NCBI RefSeq assembly: GCF_009796825.1
Contig: NZ_CP047030.1
Location: forward strand, 2,813,001-2,877,000
From: Algibacter sp. L3A6
GTDB lineage: Bacteria; Bacteroidota; Bacteroidia; Flavobacteriales; Flavobacteriaceae
DNA: 64,000 nt
Direction of reading: 5' to 3'
In this document: positions 51,916 to 61,735 of the stretch, in pieces
Numbering within the stretch: position 1 is the first letter of the stretch
Layout of the letters: each line of letters starts with the position of its first letter
Position numbers and translations under genes: made by a program
Notes under the pieces: model-generated
Database searches by the model: none
The model's input: only the letters and a program-made list of their open reading frames with translations
What the model was told of the DNA's origin: nothing

Positions 51916-53298
51916 ATGAAATTGAACATAAGCACATATCTAAATAAAACTACAAGCGCAGCCCCATTGGCTGTGTTTCGTGTTTTCTTTGGTATCATGA
52001 TGTGCTTAAGTATTGTGCGATTTTGGTATAACGACTGGATCGATTTACTGTATATACAACCCAAGTTTCACTTTACGTATTTCGGATTTGAATTTATAAA
52101 ACCACTAGGCGTTTATACCTATGTATTATTTGCTATTTGTGGCATCGCAGCCATTTTTGTGGCTTTGGGTTTTAAATATAGAATAGCCATTATTACATTC
52201 TTTTTAAGTTTTACTTACATTGAATTAATGGATAAAACCACGTATTTAAATCATTACTACTTTATTACTTTACTGAGTTTTATAATGATTTTTCTTCCTG
52301 CCAATGCGCATTTTTCTGTAGATAATATATTCCGAAGAAAAACATATCAAAGCATACCAAATTGGACTATTGATAGCATAAAAATTCTATTAGGTATTGT
52401 TTATTTTTATGCAGGTTTGGCGAAGCTTAATAGCGATTGGTTATTTAAAGCTATGCCTTTAAAAATTTGGTTGCCTTCAAAATACGATTTACCTTTTATT
52501 GGCGAAAACCTCATGCAGCAAAATTGGTTTCATTTCGCGATGAGCTGGAGCGGTATGCTTTACGATTTATGTATTCCGTTTTTATTATTGTATAAAAAAA
52601 CACGCTGGTTTGCCTTTATTTTAGTGGTTGTTTTTCATGTGTTTACTCGGGTTTTATTTCCTATTGGTATGTTCCCGTTTATTATGATTGTTTCAACTTT
52701 AATATTTTTCGATGCTAGTTTTCATCAGAATATTATAAGGCTTTTAAAACGCCTATTAAATGCGTTATCTCTGCGGAAGCCGTCATTGCAAGCAAGCAAA
52801 TTAAGTGTTTACTCTCAGTTTCAGCTTAAAAGTAAATCGCTCATTATTCCATTATTTGTGCTGTTTTTCAGTATTCAATTGGTATTTCCTTTTCGTTATT
52901 TAGTATATCCAAACGAGTTGTTTTGGACGGAAGAAGGTTATCGTTTTTCATGGCGCGTTATGCTTATGGAAAAAATGGGTATTGCAACGTTTAAGATTGT
53001 CGATGCCGATACAGGACGATTTTTTTACGTGAATAATAAAGATTTTTTAACACCTTTTCAGGAAAAACAAATGAGTTTTCAACCTGATTTTATTTTGGAA
53101 TACGCACATTATTTAGGCGATCACTTTACGGAGCAAGGACACAAAAATGTTCAGGTTTTTGTTGAAAGCTATGTGGCATTAAATGGCAGATTAAGCGCTC
53201 CATATATCAATAAAACCGTAGATTTGTATGCGGAAAAAGAATCATTTAAATCAAAACATTGGATTTTACCATTTAAGGATGACATTAAAGGACTTTAA
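51916..53298 (+). CDS. HTTM-domain membrane protein (vitamin-K-dependent carboxylase-like)
   Basis: 460 residues with a multi-pass N-terminal membrane region and a soluble C-terminus. HTTM-type features are APLAVFRVFFGIMMCLSIVRFWYNDW at the start, FLSFTYIELMDKTTYLNHYYFITLLSF, YFYAGLAKLNSDWL and VFHVFTRVLFPIGMFPFI. The HTTM fold is shared with vitamin K-dependent gamma-glutamyl carboxylase; most bacterial members have no assigned reaction. It overlaps the next TonB receptor by 20 nt, so the two are translated together. Confidence 0.9.
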   Translation: MKLNISTYLNKTTSAAPLAVFRVFFGIMMCLSIVRFWYNDWIDLLYIQPKFHFTYFGFEFIKPLGVYTYVLFAICGIAAIFVALGFKYRIAIITFFLSFTYIELMDKTTYLNHYYFITLLSFIMIFLPANAHFSVDNIFRRKTYQSIPNWTIDSIKILLGIVYFYAGLAKLNSDWLFKAMPLKIWLPSKYDLPFIGENLMQQNWFHFAMSWSGMLYDLCIPFLLLYKKTRWFAFILVVVFHVFTRVLFPIGMFPFIMIVSTLIFFDASFHQNIIRLLKRLLNALSLRKPSLQASKLSVYSQFQLKSKSLIIPLFVLFFSIQLVFPFRYLVYPNELFWTEEGYRFSWRVMLMEKMGIATFKIVDADTGRFFYVNNKDFLTPFQEKQMSFQPDFILEYAHYLGDHFTEQGHKNVQVFVESYVALNGRLSAPYINKTVDLYAEKESFKSKHWILPFKDDIKGL

Positions 53299-55702
53299 AA
53301 TTATACTCGCACTTTTAATTAGTGCGTTAAGTTTTGCTCAGCATAACGTTTCAGGAACGGTTACTTTTTCAAAAACAAATACACCAGTGGCCGATGTAAA
53401 AGTTTACGATAAAACATCGGGAGTTCTTGCAACTACAGATAATTCAGGGTTTTTTAAATTTGAAACTGCTAAAAAAGAATTAACCTTGGTGTTTTTCTCT
53501 TTTGAATATGCAGTGGAAGAAGTTACTATTGAAACCGAAAACGCTTCAACCTTAAATATTACTTTAAAAGATTTAACTCAGAATTTATCTGAAGTTGAAA
53601 TTACAGCACGTAAGCAACGCATTTTCGAATTAAAACGTTTAAATGATGTTGAGGGTACTGCTATTTATGCAGGTAAAAAAACGGAAGTGGTATTGGTAGA
53701 GCAGTCTATGGCGAATTTAGCATCTAACAATGCTAGGCAAATTTACAGTCAGGTTGCAGGTTTAAATATTTATCAGAATGACGACGCCGGATTGCAATTA
53801 AACATTGGTGGTCGTGGTTTAGACCCAAACCGTACAGCTAACTTTAATACTAGACAAAATGGCTACGATATTAGTGCTGATGTTTTAGGATATCCAGAAA
53901 GTTATTACACACCGGCCTCAGAGGGTTTGTCAGAAATTCAGGTGATTCGAGGTGCGGCTTCATTACAATATGGAACGCAGTTTGGAGGTTTAATTAATTT
54001 TAAAATGAAAGAACCAAACCCTAATAAACCTCTAGAAGTGATTACTAGAAATACTTTAGGGAGTTATGGGTTGTATACCAATTTTACAAGTGTTAGCGGT
54101 ACCAAAAACAAATGGAGTTATTACAGTTATTTCAACTATAAGAAAGGAGATGGATTTCGTCCAAATTCTGAGTTTGAATCTAAAAACGTATTCGGACATT
54201 TAGGATATCAATTTAACCAAAAAACGAAGTTAACAGGTGAGGTCACTTACATGCGTTATTTAGCCCAACAAGCTGGTGGATTAACCGATGCTATGTTTAA
54301 TGAAGATCCGTACCAAAGTAACCGTGCTCGAAACTGGTTTCAGGTAGATTGGTTGCTTTATAATTTAAAATTAGATCATAAATTTTCTGATAAAACAAAT
54401 TTTACATTTAACTTTTTTGGATTGAATGCTTCTCGTGATGCTTTAGGTTTTAGAACCAACCGAGTAAGTCAAGTAGATTCTAATCAAGAACGCGATTTAA
54501 TTAAAGGTGATTTTAAAAACTTTGGTTTCGAGTCGCGTTTGCTTACCAAATACAAAGCGTTTAATAAAGATGCTACATTTTTAATTGGTTCTAAATTTTA
54601 CAAAGCCGATAACTATCAAGAACAAGGCGCGGCTAGTGATGGTATTGGTCCAGATTTTGATTTTGCCAACGATGATTATCCTAATTATCCAAACCAATCA
54701 CAATTCGATTTACCTAATTTAAATGTTTCTGTTTTTGGTGAAAACATTTTTTATGTATCCGATAAGTTTTCGGTAACACCAGGTTTTAGGTTTGAATATA
54801 TAAAAACACAAAGTGAAGGATTTTATAAAAACATAAATACCGATGCTGCTGGCAATGTTATTTTTGAAGAAACGGTTGAAGATAATCAAAACTTCGAGCG
54901 TTCGTTTATTTTATTAGGCTTGGGGCTTAGTTATAAGCCTAACACAAACTTTGAAGCTTATGGAAATGTATCCCAAAATTACCGTTCGGTGACATTTTCT
55001 GATATAAATATTGATAATCCTGCGTTTTTAATTAGTCCAGATATTACCGACGAAGAAGGGTTTACAACTGATTTAGGTATTCGTGGAAATTTCAATAATA
55101 TCGTATCTTACGATTTGGGTGTTTTTGGACTGTTCTATAAAAAAAGAATTGGTTTTGTAACCATTGTAGATACCGATGGAAGTATTAAAAACGAACGTGG
55201 TAATATTGGAGATGCTGTAATGTATGGCGTAGAATCTTTATTCGATTTTAATTTGAAGAAAACTTTAAACTTAAATAATAATATTAAGCTTAATTATTTT
55301 ATAAATACATCGGTTATTAATTCGGAATATACCAATTCTGAAAAAGCAGGTGTTAAAGGAAATAAAGTAGAGTTTGTTCCTGATTTAAATTTAAAAATGG
55401 GACTTAACGGTGGTTATAAAAACCTATTGGCTAATATTCAATATAGTTATTTAGGTAGTCAGTTTACCGATGCTACAAATTCTATAGAGGCTAGTGAAAG
55501 CGGTGTTGTAGGTGAAATACCTGAATATGATATTTTAGATGTATCGCTTTCTTACAGTTATAAAAATTTCAAACTAGAAACAGGAGTAAATAACGTTTTA
55601 GATAACGCATATTTTACACGTAGAGCTACTGGCTATCCAGGACCGGGAATTATCCCGTCATCGCCAAGAAATTGGTATACCACATTACAGATTAAATTTT
55701 AA
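53279..55702 (+). CDS. TonB-dependent receptor, probably for iron or a chelate
   Basis: 807 residues. The preferred ATG at 53279 (MTLKDFKIILALLISALSFAQ) gives a signal peptide; an upstream frame from 53228 would overlap HTTM further. A carboxypeptidase-regulatory-like domain (GTVTFSKTNTPVADVKVYDKT) is followed by the plug (ANLASNNARQIYSQVAGLNIYQ ... IQVIRGAASLQYGTQFGGLINF) and a 22-strand-type barrel ending in WYTTLQIKF. The gene set DUF4856-imelysin-HTTM-TonB points to iron acquisition. The specific ligand is unknown. Confidence 0.92.
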   Translation: MTLKDFKIILALLISALSFAQHNVSGTVTFSKTNTPVADVKVYDKTSGVLATTDNSGFFKFETAKKELTLVFFSFEYAVEEVTIETENASTLNITLKDLTQNLSEVEITARKQRIFELKRLNDVEGTAIYAGKKTEVVLVEQSMANLASNNARQIYSQVAGLNIYQNDDAGLQLNIGGRGLDPNRTANFNTRQNGYDISADVLGYPESYYTPASEGLSEIQVIRGAASLQYGTQFGGLINFKMKEPNPNKPLEVITRNTLGSYGLYTNFTSVSGTKNKWSYYSYFNYKKGDGFRPNSEFESKNVFGHLGYQFNQKTKLTGEVTYMRYLAQQAGGLTDAMFNEDPYQSNRARNWFQVDWLLYNLKLDHKFSDKTNFTFNFFGLNASRDALGFRTNRVSQVDSNQERDLIKGDFKNFGFESRLLTKYKAFNKDATFLIGSKFYKADNYQEQGAASDGIGPDFDFANDDYPNYPNQSQFDLPNLNVSVFGENIFYVSDKFSVTPGFRFEYIKTQSEGFYKNINTDAAGNVIFEETVEDNQNFERSFILLGLGLSYKPNTNFEAYGNVSQNYRSVTFSDINIDNPAFLISPDITDEEGFTTDLGIRGNFNNIVSYDLGVFGLFYKKRIGFVTIVDTDGSIKNERGNIGDAVMYGVESLFDFNLKKTLNLNNNIKLNYFINTSVINSEYTNSEKAGVKGNKVEFVPDLNLKMGLNGGYKNLLANIQYSYLGSQFTDATNSIEASESGVVGEIPEYDILDVSLSYSYKNFKLETGVNNVLDNAYFTRRATGYPGPGIIPSSPRNWYTTLQIKF

Positions 55703-55777
55703 CATTTTTTTATAATTTGAGGACTAAACCTTCGAATGTAGGGTAAGTCTAAGTTTCACACTAATAAACCAATCAGT

Positions 55778-58537
55778 TTGAAACATTCATTTCTATTACT
55801 TTTTTTAGCTTGTAGTACCTCGCTATTTGCTCAACGTTTTACTTTAGAAGGCCAAGTAAAAGACCCGGACGCCATTACCTTAGAGGGCGCCACAGTTTAT
55901 GTACAAAGCCTTAAAGATAGTATTACCATGGCTTATGGTATTACTAATAAAACCGGGCAATTCTCAATAAATATTAATGCGGAAGAAGAAACAAAGCTTT
56001 TATTTAATGTTGCTTATTTAGGATACCAACCGTATTCTAAAGATATTGATGTGCCAACCGGAAATAAGTTTGATATGGGTACGGTTACACTAGCCGACCA
56101 AGCCGAGCAGTTAGATGTTATTTCTATTATAGGTAAAGCTCCGCCAATTGTTATTAAAAAAGATACTATTGAATATAATGCCGATAGTTTTAAAACGTTG
56201 GCTAATGATCGTGCTGAAGATTTACTTAAAAAACTACCAGGCGTAGAGTTTGATATAGACGGTAATATTACTGTAAACGGTGTGGCCGTAGAAGCTATTA
56301 ATGTAGATGGAATGGAGTTTTTTGGTGAAAAAATGGGCGATATTGCTCTTAAGAATTTACCAAGTAATGTAATTAGTAAAGTTCAGGTTACCGATTATAA
56401 AACAAATTTACAAAAGTTTACAGGTGAAGAGTCCGACTCGGGAACCAAGGAGATCAACATTAAAATTAAAAAAGGTAAGAATACTGCCTTTTTTGGTGAT
56501 TTAAATGGAGGTGTAGGCACCGATGATAAATATCAGGCCAATGCCAATCTGTTTCAAATGATAGATGGTAAACAAATTGGGTTTATCTCCGGAACCAATA
56601 ATATAAACATGCGTCGTGGTTTTACAGCTTTACCCGATGCCAAATCGAGCACTGGTTATGTAGAATCCGATTTTGTTGGAGCTAATTATTCAAAAGGAAA
56701 ATGGGACGAAACACGTGTTAATGCAAATTACAAATACAGCGCAAGTAATGTAGATAATAGTAGTTTTAGTTTTCGGGATTACTTTTTACCAAACTTAAAT
56801 TACACCACAGAAACGATAAGTAACAGCACTACAGATAGTGACAACCATAGTGGTGATTTGGATTTGAAATTTATAATTCCTTCAAAAAACAAATCATCTA
56901 ACAATAAAATACAGCTATCTAACGAGCTTAATTTTAATAGAGATACTAGCGATTCGTTTTCCGATTCTACTACAGAATCAAAATCTAATGATGGTGAAGA
57001 TATTAGCGATTATAATGCCAATAGCGAATCGACTTCTATTAGTAATAGCATTGATAATACCATAGGCGCTATTGTAAGAACAGGAAAAGGACGCGATTTT
57101 TTCAATCTTAAATTAAGTACCAATTTTGATAATTCAGAGAGTGATTCTAAAAATTACTCAGAGAATATATTGTATCAAAGAAATACAACAGAAATTCAAG
57201 ACCAAGTTAGAAGCACAGATAATTCAACTTCAAATATTAATTTTAATGGGTATTGGTTTAAAGAGTTATTTACTAATTTCAGAATTATACCAAAGTATAG
57301 CGCTACCATTTACCATAATAAAAATGAGAAAAACGTTTTTGATTTTAATGAAACCGATAACGATTATACAGATTTTAATGAGCAACAAAGTTTTGATAGT
57401 AAATATGTAACCACAACCTTAAAGCCTGCATTAAGATTTAGATACGAGTATAAAGATTTTAGGTTTGAAGTGGAAGGTGCGTATACTAATACTTTTAGAA
57501 AATATACCGATGAGTTAATTACTGAAAGAAATTTTAATGCAGAATTCGATTACATAACCTATTCAAGTAGAATTCGTTATCGTGATGATAAAGGCTATAA
57601 AAATATCTCGTTGGATTATAATCAAAATGTAGATTTGCCATCATCAACACAATTACAACCGGTTGCCGATGTAAGTAACCAAACGCATATTTACACTGGA
57701 AATCCAGATTTAGAACCAGGTTTAAGTCATAATTTAAGATTCCGATATCAAAACAATATTGCCTTTAATAATATTACTATTAATGCAGAAACAAAAGCAG
57801 AGTTTGTAGAAGATAAAATTATTAACTCGACTATTACAGATGCCGATTTAATTAAGTACACTACCTATGATAATATCAACGGTGATTATTCGCTTAGTGG
57901 TAATGCTTCTATTTCTAAATCGTATTTCAGTCAAAATACAAATATTAATATGAGTGCTAAGTTTGCGGCATCATACGATAACAATATTTCTATTCAGAAT
58001 GGAGTGAAATTTTCAGGAAAAAATACTGTTTATAAGCCTTCTGTAGGTTTTAAGTATTCTTATAATAATAAATTCGATTTCGGAATTAACTATAGCTATT
58101 CTGTAAACGAAACTTTATATGATACGGATGCTTTTAATGATAACGAATATTTTGTTCAGAATTTAAAATTAGACACCTCTATCTTTTTCTTTAAAAATGC
58201 TTTTTTCTCTAATAAAATAGCATACCAATATAATAGTAGAGTAGGAGATGCTTTTGATGGCGATGCTGTATTTTGGAATGCAGGATTGGGTGTGCAACTT
58301 TGGAATAATAAAGGTACATTAACCCTTGTTGGATACGATATTTTAGGTAAGAATAATGGATACAGACGTTCGGTTACCGAAACCTATATTCAAGATATAG
58401 AAAACAAAATTTTAGAGCAGTATTTTATGCTAACGTTCTCTTATAAATTTGGTAGAATTGCAGGTCAAAACATGAATGTAAGACCAGATAGTCCAAGTGG
58501 TAGAGGTGGTTATGGAGGAGGAAGACGCGGAAGATAA
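55778..58537 (+). CDS. Outer-membrane beta-barrel protein with carboxypeptidase-regulatory N-terminus
   Basis: 919 residues from a TTG start (KHSFLLLFLACSTSLFAQ signal peptide). Residues ~20-110 are a CarboxypepD_reg-like domain (RFTLEGQVKDPDAITLEGATVYVQ), then a plug-like segment DRAEDLLKKLPGVEFDIDGNITVNGVAVEAINVDG, then an extended barrel of the OMP_b-brl_3 type. The C-terminus is an unusual Gly/Arg-rich tail (GRGGYGGGRRGR) instead of an aromatic terminal strand. Probably a TonB-linked importer or a translocon-like barrel. It follows the iron receptor by 75 nt and may share its regulation, but the link is inference. Confidence 0.85.
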   Translation: MKHSFLLLFLACSTSLFAQRFTLEGQVKDPDAITLEGATVYVQSLKDSITMAYGITNKTGQFSININAEEETKLLFNVAYLGYQPYSKDIDVPTGNKFDMGTVTLADQAEQLDVISIIGKAPPIVIKKDTIEYNADSFKTLANDRAEDLLKKLPGVEFDIDGNITVNGVAVEAINVDGMEFFGEKMGDIALKNLPSNVISKVQVTDYKTNLQKFTGEESDSGTKEINIKIKKGKNTAFFGDLNGGVGTDDKYQANANLFQMIDGKQIGFISGTNNINMRRGFTALPDAKSSTGYVESDFVGANYSKGKWDETRVNANYKYSASNVDNSSFSFRDYFLPNLNYTTETISNSTTDSDNHSGDLDLKFIIPSKNKSSNNKIQLSNELNFNRDTSDSFSDSTTESKSNDGEDISDYNANSESTSISNSIDNTIGAIVRTGKGRDFFNLKLSTNFDNSESDSKNYSENILYQRNTTEIQDQVRSTDNSTSNINFNGYWFKELFTNFRIIPKYSATIYHNKNEKNVFDFNETDNDYTDFNEQQSFDSKYVTTTLKPALRFRYEYKDFRFEVEGAYTNTFRKYTDELITERNFNAEFDYITYSSRIRYRDDKGYKNISLDYNQNVDLPSSTQLQPVADVSNQTHIYTGNPDLEPGLSHNLRFRYQNNIAFNNITINAETKAEFVEDKIINSTITDADLIKYTTYDNINGDYSLSGNASISKSYFSQNTNINMSAKFAASYDNNISIQNGVKFSGKNTVYKPSVGFKYSYNNKFDFGINYSYSVNETLYDTDAFNDNEYFVQNLKLDTSIFFFKNAFFSNKIAYQYNSRVGDAFDGDAVFWNAGLGVQLWNNKGTLTLVGYDILGKNNGYRRSVTETYIQDIENKILEQYFMLTFSYKFGRIAGQNMNVRPDSPSGRGGYGGGRRGR

Positions 58538-58643
58538 TATCCCGTTTTTTCAATAAGTCGTGCACTATATGAGCTAAACGTTAAGAATTGGCTTTATTAA
58601 GGATTTCATCTTAATAAAGCTAATTTAAACCAAAAAAAATGCT

Positions 58644-58651
58644 TAGATTTG
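58644..58651 (+). promoter_or_regulatory. Candidate guaB promoter box (TAGATTTG)
   Basis: TAGATTTG fits TAnnTTTG and lies 27 nt before the ATG at 58678. It sits inside the longer frame opened by an ATG at 58639, which argues against that earlier start. No clear TTG -33 element. Confidence 0.55.
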
Positions 58652-58677
58652 CACGCAATTATAACAGTAATTGCAAC

Positions 58678-60150
58678 ATGACTGCACACGAAAATAAAAT
58701 AGTAGGAGAAGGGCTAACTTACGACGATGTCCTTTTAGTTCCAGCGTTCTCCGAAGTACTCCCTAGAGAAGTTAGTATTCAAACAAAATTTACACGTAAC
58801 ATCACCATTAACGTCCCTATTATTTCGGCTGCAATGGATACCGTTACCGAAAGTAAAATGGCAATTGCCATGGCGCAAGAAGGTGGTATTGGTGTGCTAC
58901 ACAAAAACATGTCTATAGAGGCACAAGCCTTAAAGGTGCGTCGTGTAAAACGTGCAGAAAGCGGTATGATTATCGATCCGGTAACCTTGCCAGTAACTGC
59001 TATAGTTAGCGATGCTAAAAAATACATGGCAGAGTACAGTATTGGCGGTATACCAATTGTTGCAGAAGATGGCACATTAAAAGGTATAGTAACCAATCGC
59101 GATTTACGTTTCGAGCATAATGGTAAACGTGCCATTAGCGAAGTTATGACGAGCGAAAAACTTGTTACTGCCTCTGTGGGAACTTCTTTAAAAGATGCCG
59201 AACTTATACTTCAAGAACATAAAATTGAAAAGTTATTAATTGTAGACGATAATTTTAAATTATCAGGATTAATAACCTTTAGAGATATTACAAAATTAAG
59301 TCAGAAACCAAATGCAAACAAAGATCAATATGGTCGTTTGCGTGTTGCTGCTGCTTTAGGTGTTACTGCAGATGCTGTAGAACGTGCCGAAGCATTAGTT
59401 AACGCTGGAGTAGATGCCGTAGTTATCGATACTGCACATGGGCACACAAAAGGTGTGGTTGCTGTTTTAAAAACTATAAAAGAAAAATTTCCAAACCTAG
59501 ATGTTATTGTAGGTAATATTGCAACTGGCGCAGCTGCTAAATATTTAGTAGAAGCCGGAGCCGATGCTGTAAAAGTTGGTATTGGTCCAGGATCTATTTG
59601 TACAACACGTGTTGTAGCAGGTGTAGGTTTTCCTCAGTTTTCTGCAGTTCTAGAAGTAGCAGCAGCTATTAAAGGCAGTGGAGTACCGGTAATTGCCGAT
59701 GGAGGTATTCGTTACACAGGCGATATTCCTAAAGCTATTGCAGCAGGAGCAGATACTGTTATGTTAGGGTCGCTTTTAGCAGGAACAAAAGAATCTCCAG
59801 GAGAAACCATTATATACGAAGGGCGTAAGTTTAAATCTTACCGTGGTATGGGATCCGTAGAGGCTATGAAAGAAGGTAGTAAAGACCGTTATTTCCAAGA
59901 TGTAGAAGACGATATTAAAAAATTAGTACCAGAAGGTATTGTTGGACGTGTACCTTACAAAGGTGATTTATACGAAAGCATTCACCAATTTATCGGTGGT
60001 TTACGCGCAGGTATGGGCTACTGTGGTGCTAAAGATATTGAGACGCTAAAAGAAACAGGACAGTTTGTTAAAATTACTGCAAGTGGAATTAACGAAAGTC
60101 ACCCGCACGATGTAACCATTACTAAAGAATCACCAAACTATTCAAGGTAA
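58678..60150 (+). CDS. guaB: IMP dehydrogenase
   Basis: 490 residues, the usual length. It oxidises IMP to XMP with NAD+, the committed step to guanine nucleotides. N-terminal GEGLTYDDVLLVPAFSEVLP, a pair of CBS domains at about residues 95-215 (AKKYMAEYSIGGIPIVAEDG; LQEHKIEKLLIVDDN), the catalytic loop GIGPGSICTTRVVAGVG (active Cys) and the flap region MGSVEAMKEGSKDRYFQ. The ATG at 58678 is preferred over one 13 codons upstream because a promoter box lies between them and family proteins begin near GEGLTYDD. Confidence 0.98.
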   Translation: MTAHENKIVGEGLTYDDVLLVPAFSEVLPREVSIQTKFTRNITINVPIISAAMDTVTESKMAIAMAQEGGIGVLHKNMSIEAQALKVRRVKRAESGMIIDPVTLPVTAIVSDAKKYMAEYSIGGIPIVAEDGTLKGIVTNRDLRFEHNGKRAISEVMTSEKLVTASVGTSLKDAELILQEHKIEKLLIVDDNFKLSGLITFRDITKLSQKPNANKDQYGRLRVAAALGVTADAVERAEALVNAGVDAVVIDTAHGHTKGVVAVLKTIKEKFPNLDVIVGNIATGAAAKYLVEAGADAVKVGIGPGSICTTRVVAGVGFPQFSAVLEVAAAIKGSGVPVIADGGIRYTGDIPKAIAAGADTVMLGSLLAGTKESPGETIIYEGRKFKSYRGMGSVEAMKEGSKDRYFQDVEDDIKKLVPEGIVGRVPYKGDLYESIHQFIGGLRAGMGYCGAKDIETLKETGQFVKITASGINESHPHDVTITKESPNYSR

Positions 60151-60171
60151 TACAAACAGAATTATATAATT

Positions 60172-60201
60172 AAAGTTCAACTGAAAGGTTGGACTTTTTT
60201 T
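60172..60201 (+). terminator. Rho-independent terminator of guaB
   Basis: AAAGTTCAAC (60172-60181) pairs with GTTGGACTTT (60188-60197) with one wobble, and a T-run follows. It lies directly before repeat copy D. Confidence 0.85.
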
Positions 60202-60213
60202 ATGCGTATTATT

Positions 60214-60372
60214 TTGGGCGTTACCCGAAAAGGGTCGGGCTTTCCGCTATATCTTTTTTTTGAGTTGGTTTTGTTTAAGTCATTTAGACTTCAGCTTTGA
60301 GGTTTGCTTCTTTTTAATTATGTTTTGGTTAGAAGTAAAAAAAAGGATGCCGCATCAATCCCTAACGCAGGC
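60214..60372 (+). repeat. Dispersed structured repeat, copy D
   Basis: The most complete copy for the ends. It starts with ATTTTGGGCGTTACCC and ends CAATCCCTAACGCAGGC. GCGTTA (60218-60223) pairs with TAACGC (60363-60368). Hairpin 1 is ACCC-GAAAA-GGGT (60223-60235), followed by TCGGGCTTTCCGCTATATC. The inner stem CTTTTTTTT (60253-60261) pairs with AAAAAAAAG (60337-60345). It lies between the guaB terminator and a convergent gene. Confidence 0.85.
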
Positions 60373-60429
60373 TAGTTTGTGGTGTTTGTTTTCTATAAGA
60401 AATGTATGAAGTGTAAATTATTAACGCTT

Positions 60430-61515
60430 TTAAAACTCCACCGATTGTAATTCAGTTAAATAAGTTTTAGTATATTTTTCTCCAAAATTATCGATAGTAA
60501 TCGCAAAGGCGAGGTGTAAAATAAGCGCTGTAAATATTCCGAAGAGTATAGATTCTGGACTAATAAAAGACATGGCTAAAATGAGAATCACAATTAAACC
60601 ACCATAAATTAATTTTAACCAAAAGAAAGATTTTAAAGCCCTCTCAGAAGTTACAATTTCAGATTGAGCAAAAGCTATTGGGTCGGTTTCATAGACGGAA
60701 ACCTTGTAATCAAATTTTTGTTGGTATTTAAAATAAGCAGGAAACATGGCAGCTATTTCTATGAGTCCTATAAAAATCAAAGTTATAGCAAAACTTTTAT
60801 GATTAGATAATAATATAAAAAGTAGCCCTATAACGGCCGAAAAAACACCAATAATTCCCGCTGCAAGATATAATGATTTTTCGCTGGCTAAAAAATGAGA
60901 TAAAAGTTCCATAAGCGGTGTGTGGTTTTTTGAATGCGGTGGTTGTAAATATGTTTTAGTTTTTTCTGGTAGTTTGGTGGTTTTATATTCTATATCAGAA
61001 AGCCATTCTATTTTAGAAATAACAAAACCATCAAAACACTCTGTAGCTTTTAACCCGAAGGCTTTTAACGTTATTATAAAACGCTCAATACCTCCAAAAG
61101 GAAAATTGCCAGTAGAAAACTTAATAATGGCATGATGTTCATCTGTTTTATTCAAACTTTCTATATCGACTTCAAATCCATATTCTAAATAATTAAATAT
61201 AGAATCTACATTTTGTAAGCCCAATGCCTCTAATTTATCATTATCAGCTTTTATATATTTCTCTAAATATGTGTTGGCATAATCAGGAATAAAAGCTTTA
61301 CGCCTATGTACTTCTGGTGCTATATCTAAGTAGTCGTTTAGTTCCTTTACAGCTATATCGACTTCCTCTTGCGTCTGTTTGCTATCCCAATCAATTTCAG
61401 GAGAATTATCTGGAAACTCATAGTTAGGCTGCCGTACATTAACCATATGTTTATATAGTTTTTTAAAGTCTTCAAACTTCAAAGTATTAGATATGTTGAA
61501 GGAAATGTATAGCAT
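60430..61515 (-). CDS. Membrane protein of unknown function (361 aa)
   Basis: The N-terminal ~200 residues are soluble and acidic, including EEVDIAVKELNDYLDIAPEVHRRKAFIP and a central mixed alpha/beta segment (HHAIIKFSTGNFPFGGIERFIITLKAFG). The C-terminal part has about four hydrophobic segments (LYLAAGIIGVFSAVIGLLFILL, FAITLIFIGLIEIAAMF, LIYGGLIVILILAMSFI, LFGIFTALILHLAFAI). No signal peptide. I recognise no family. It stands alone, convergent with guaB across repeat D. Confidence 0.75.
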   Translation of the reverse strand: MLYISFNISNTLKFEDFKKLYKHMVNVRQPNYEFPDNSPEIDWDSKQTQEEVDIAVKELNDYLDIAPEVHRRKAFIPDYANTYLEKYIKADNDKLEALGLQNVDSIFNYLEYGFEVDIESLNKTDEHHAIIKFSTGNFPFGGIERFIITLKAFGLKATECFDGFVISKIEWLSDIEYKTTKLPEKTKTYLQPPHSKNHTPLMELLSHFLASEKSLYLAAGIIGVFSAVIGLLFILLSNHKSFAITLIFIGLIEIAAMFPAYFKYQQKFDYKVSVYETDPIAFAQSEIVTSERALKSFFWLKLIYGGLIVILILAMSFISPESILFGIFTALILHLAFAITIDNFGEKYTKTYLTELQSVEF

Positions 61516-61735
61516 TAATTAATAGTTGATTAGCCTAAATTTTAGACTTGTAGTAAGTGTTTTTTTTACAGGCGTAATTTTATAAATTAATTATAAAATA
61601 TTAAAACGAAGTTATTGAATTTAATCATTAATAAAAAATGACTATTATACCTTGTTAAATATATGGTAAATATTGAAGTCGAGATAAATAGAGTCCGTAA
61701 AAATACTTATTTTTAAAACTTTGTGCCCTAAACTT

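Noticed and set aside
58639..58677. Upstream ATG extension of guaB
   Set aside because: A promoter-like box lies inside the extension, and the ATG at 58678 gives the standard length and N-terminus.
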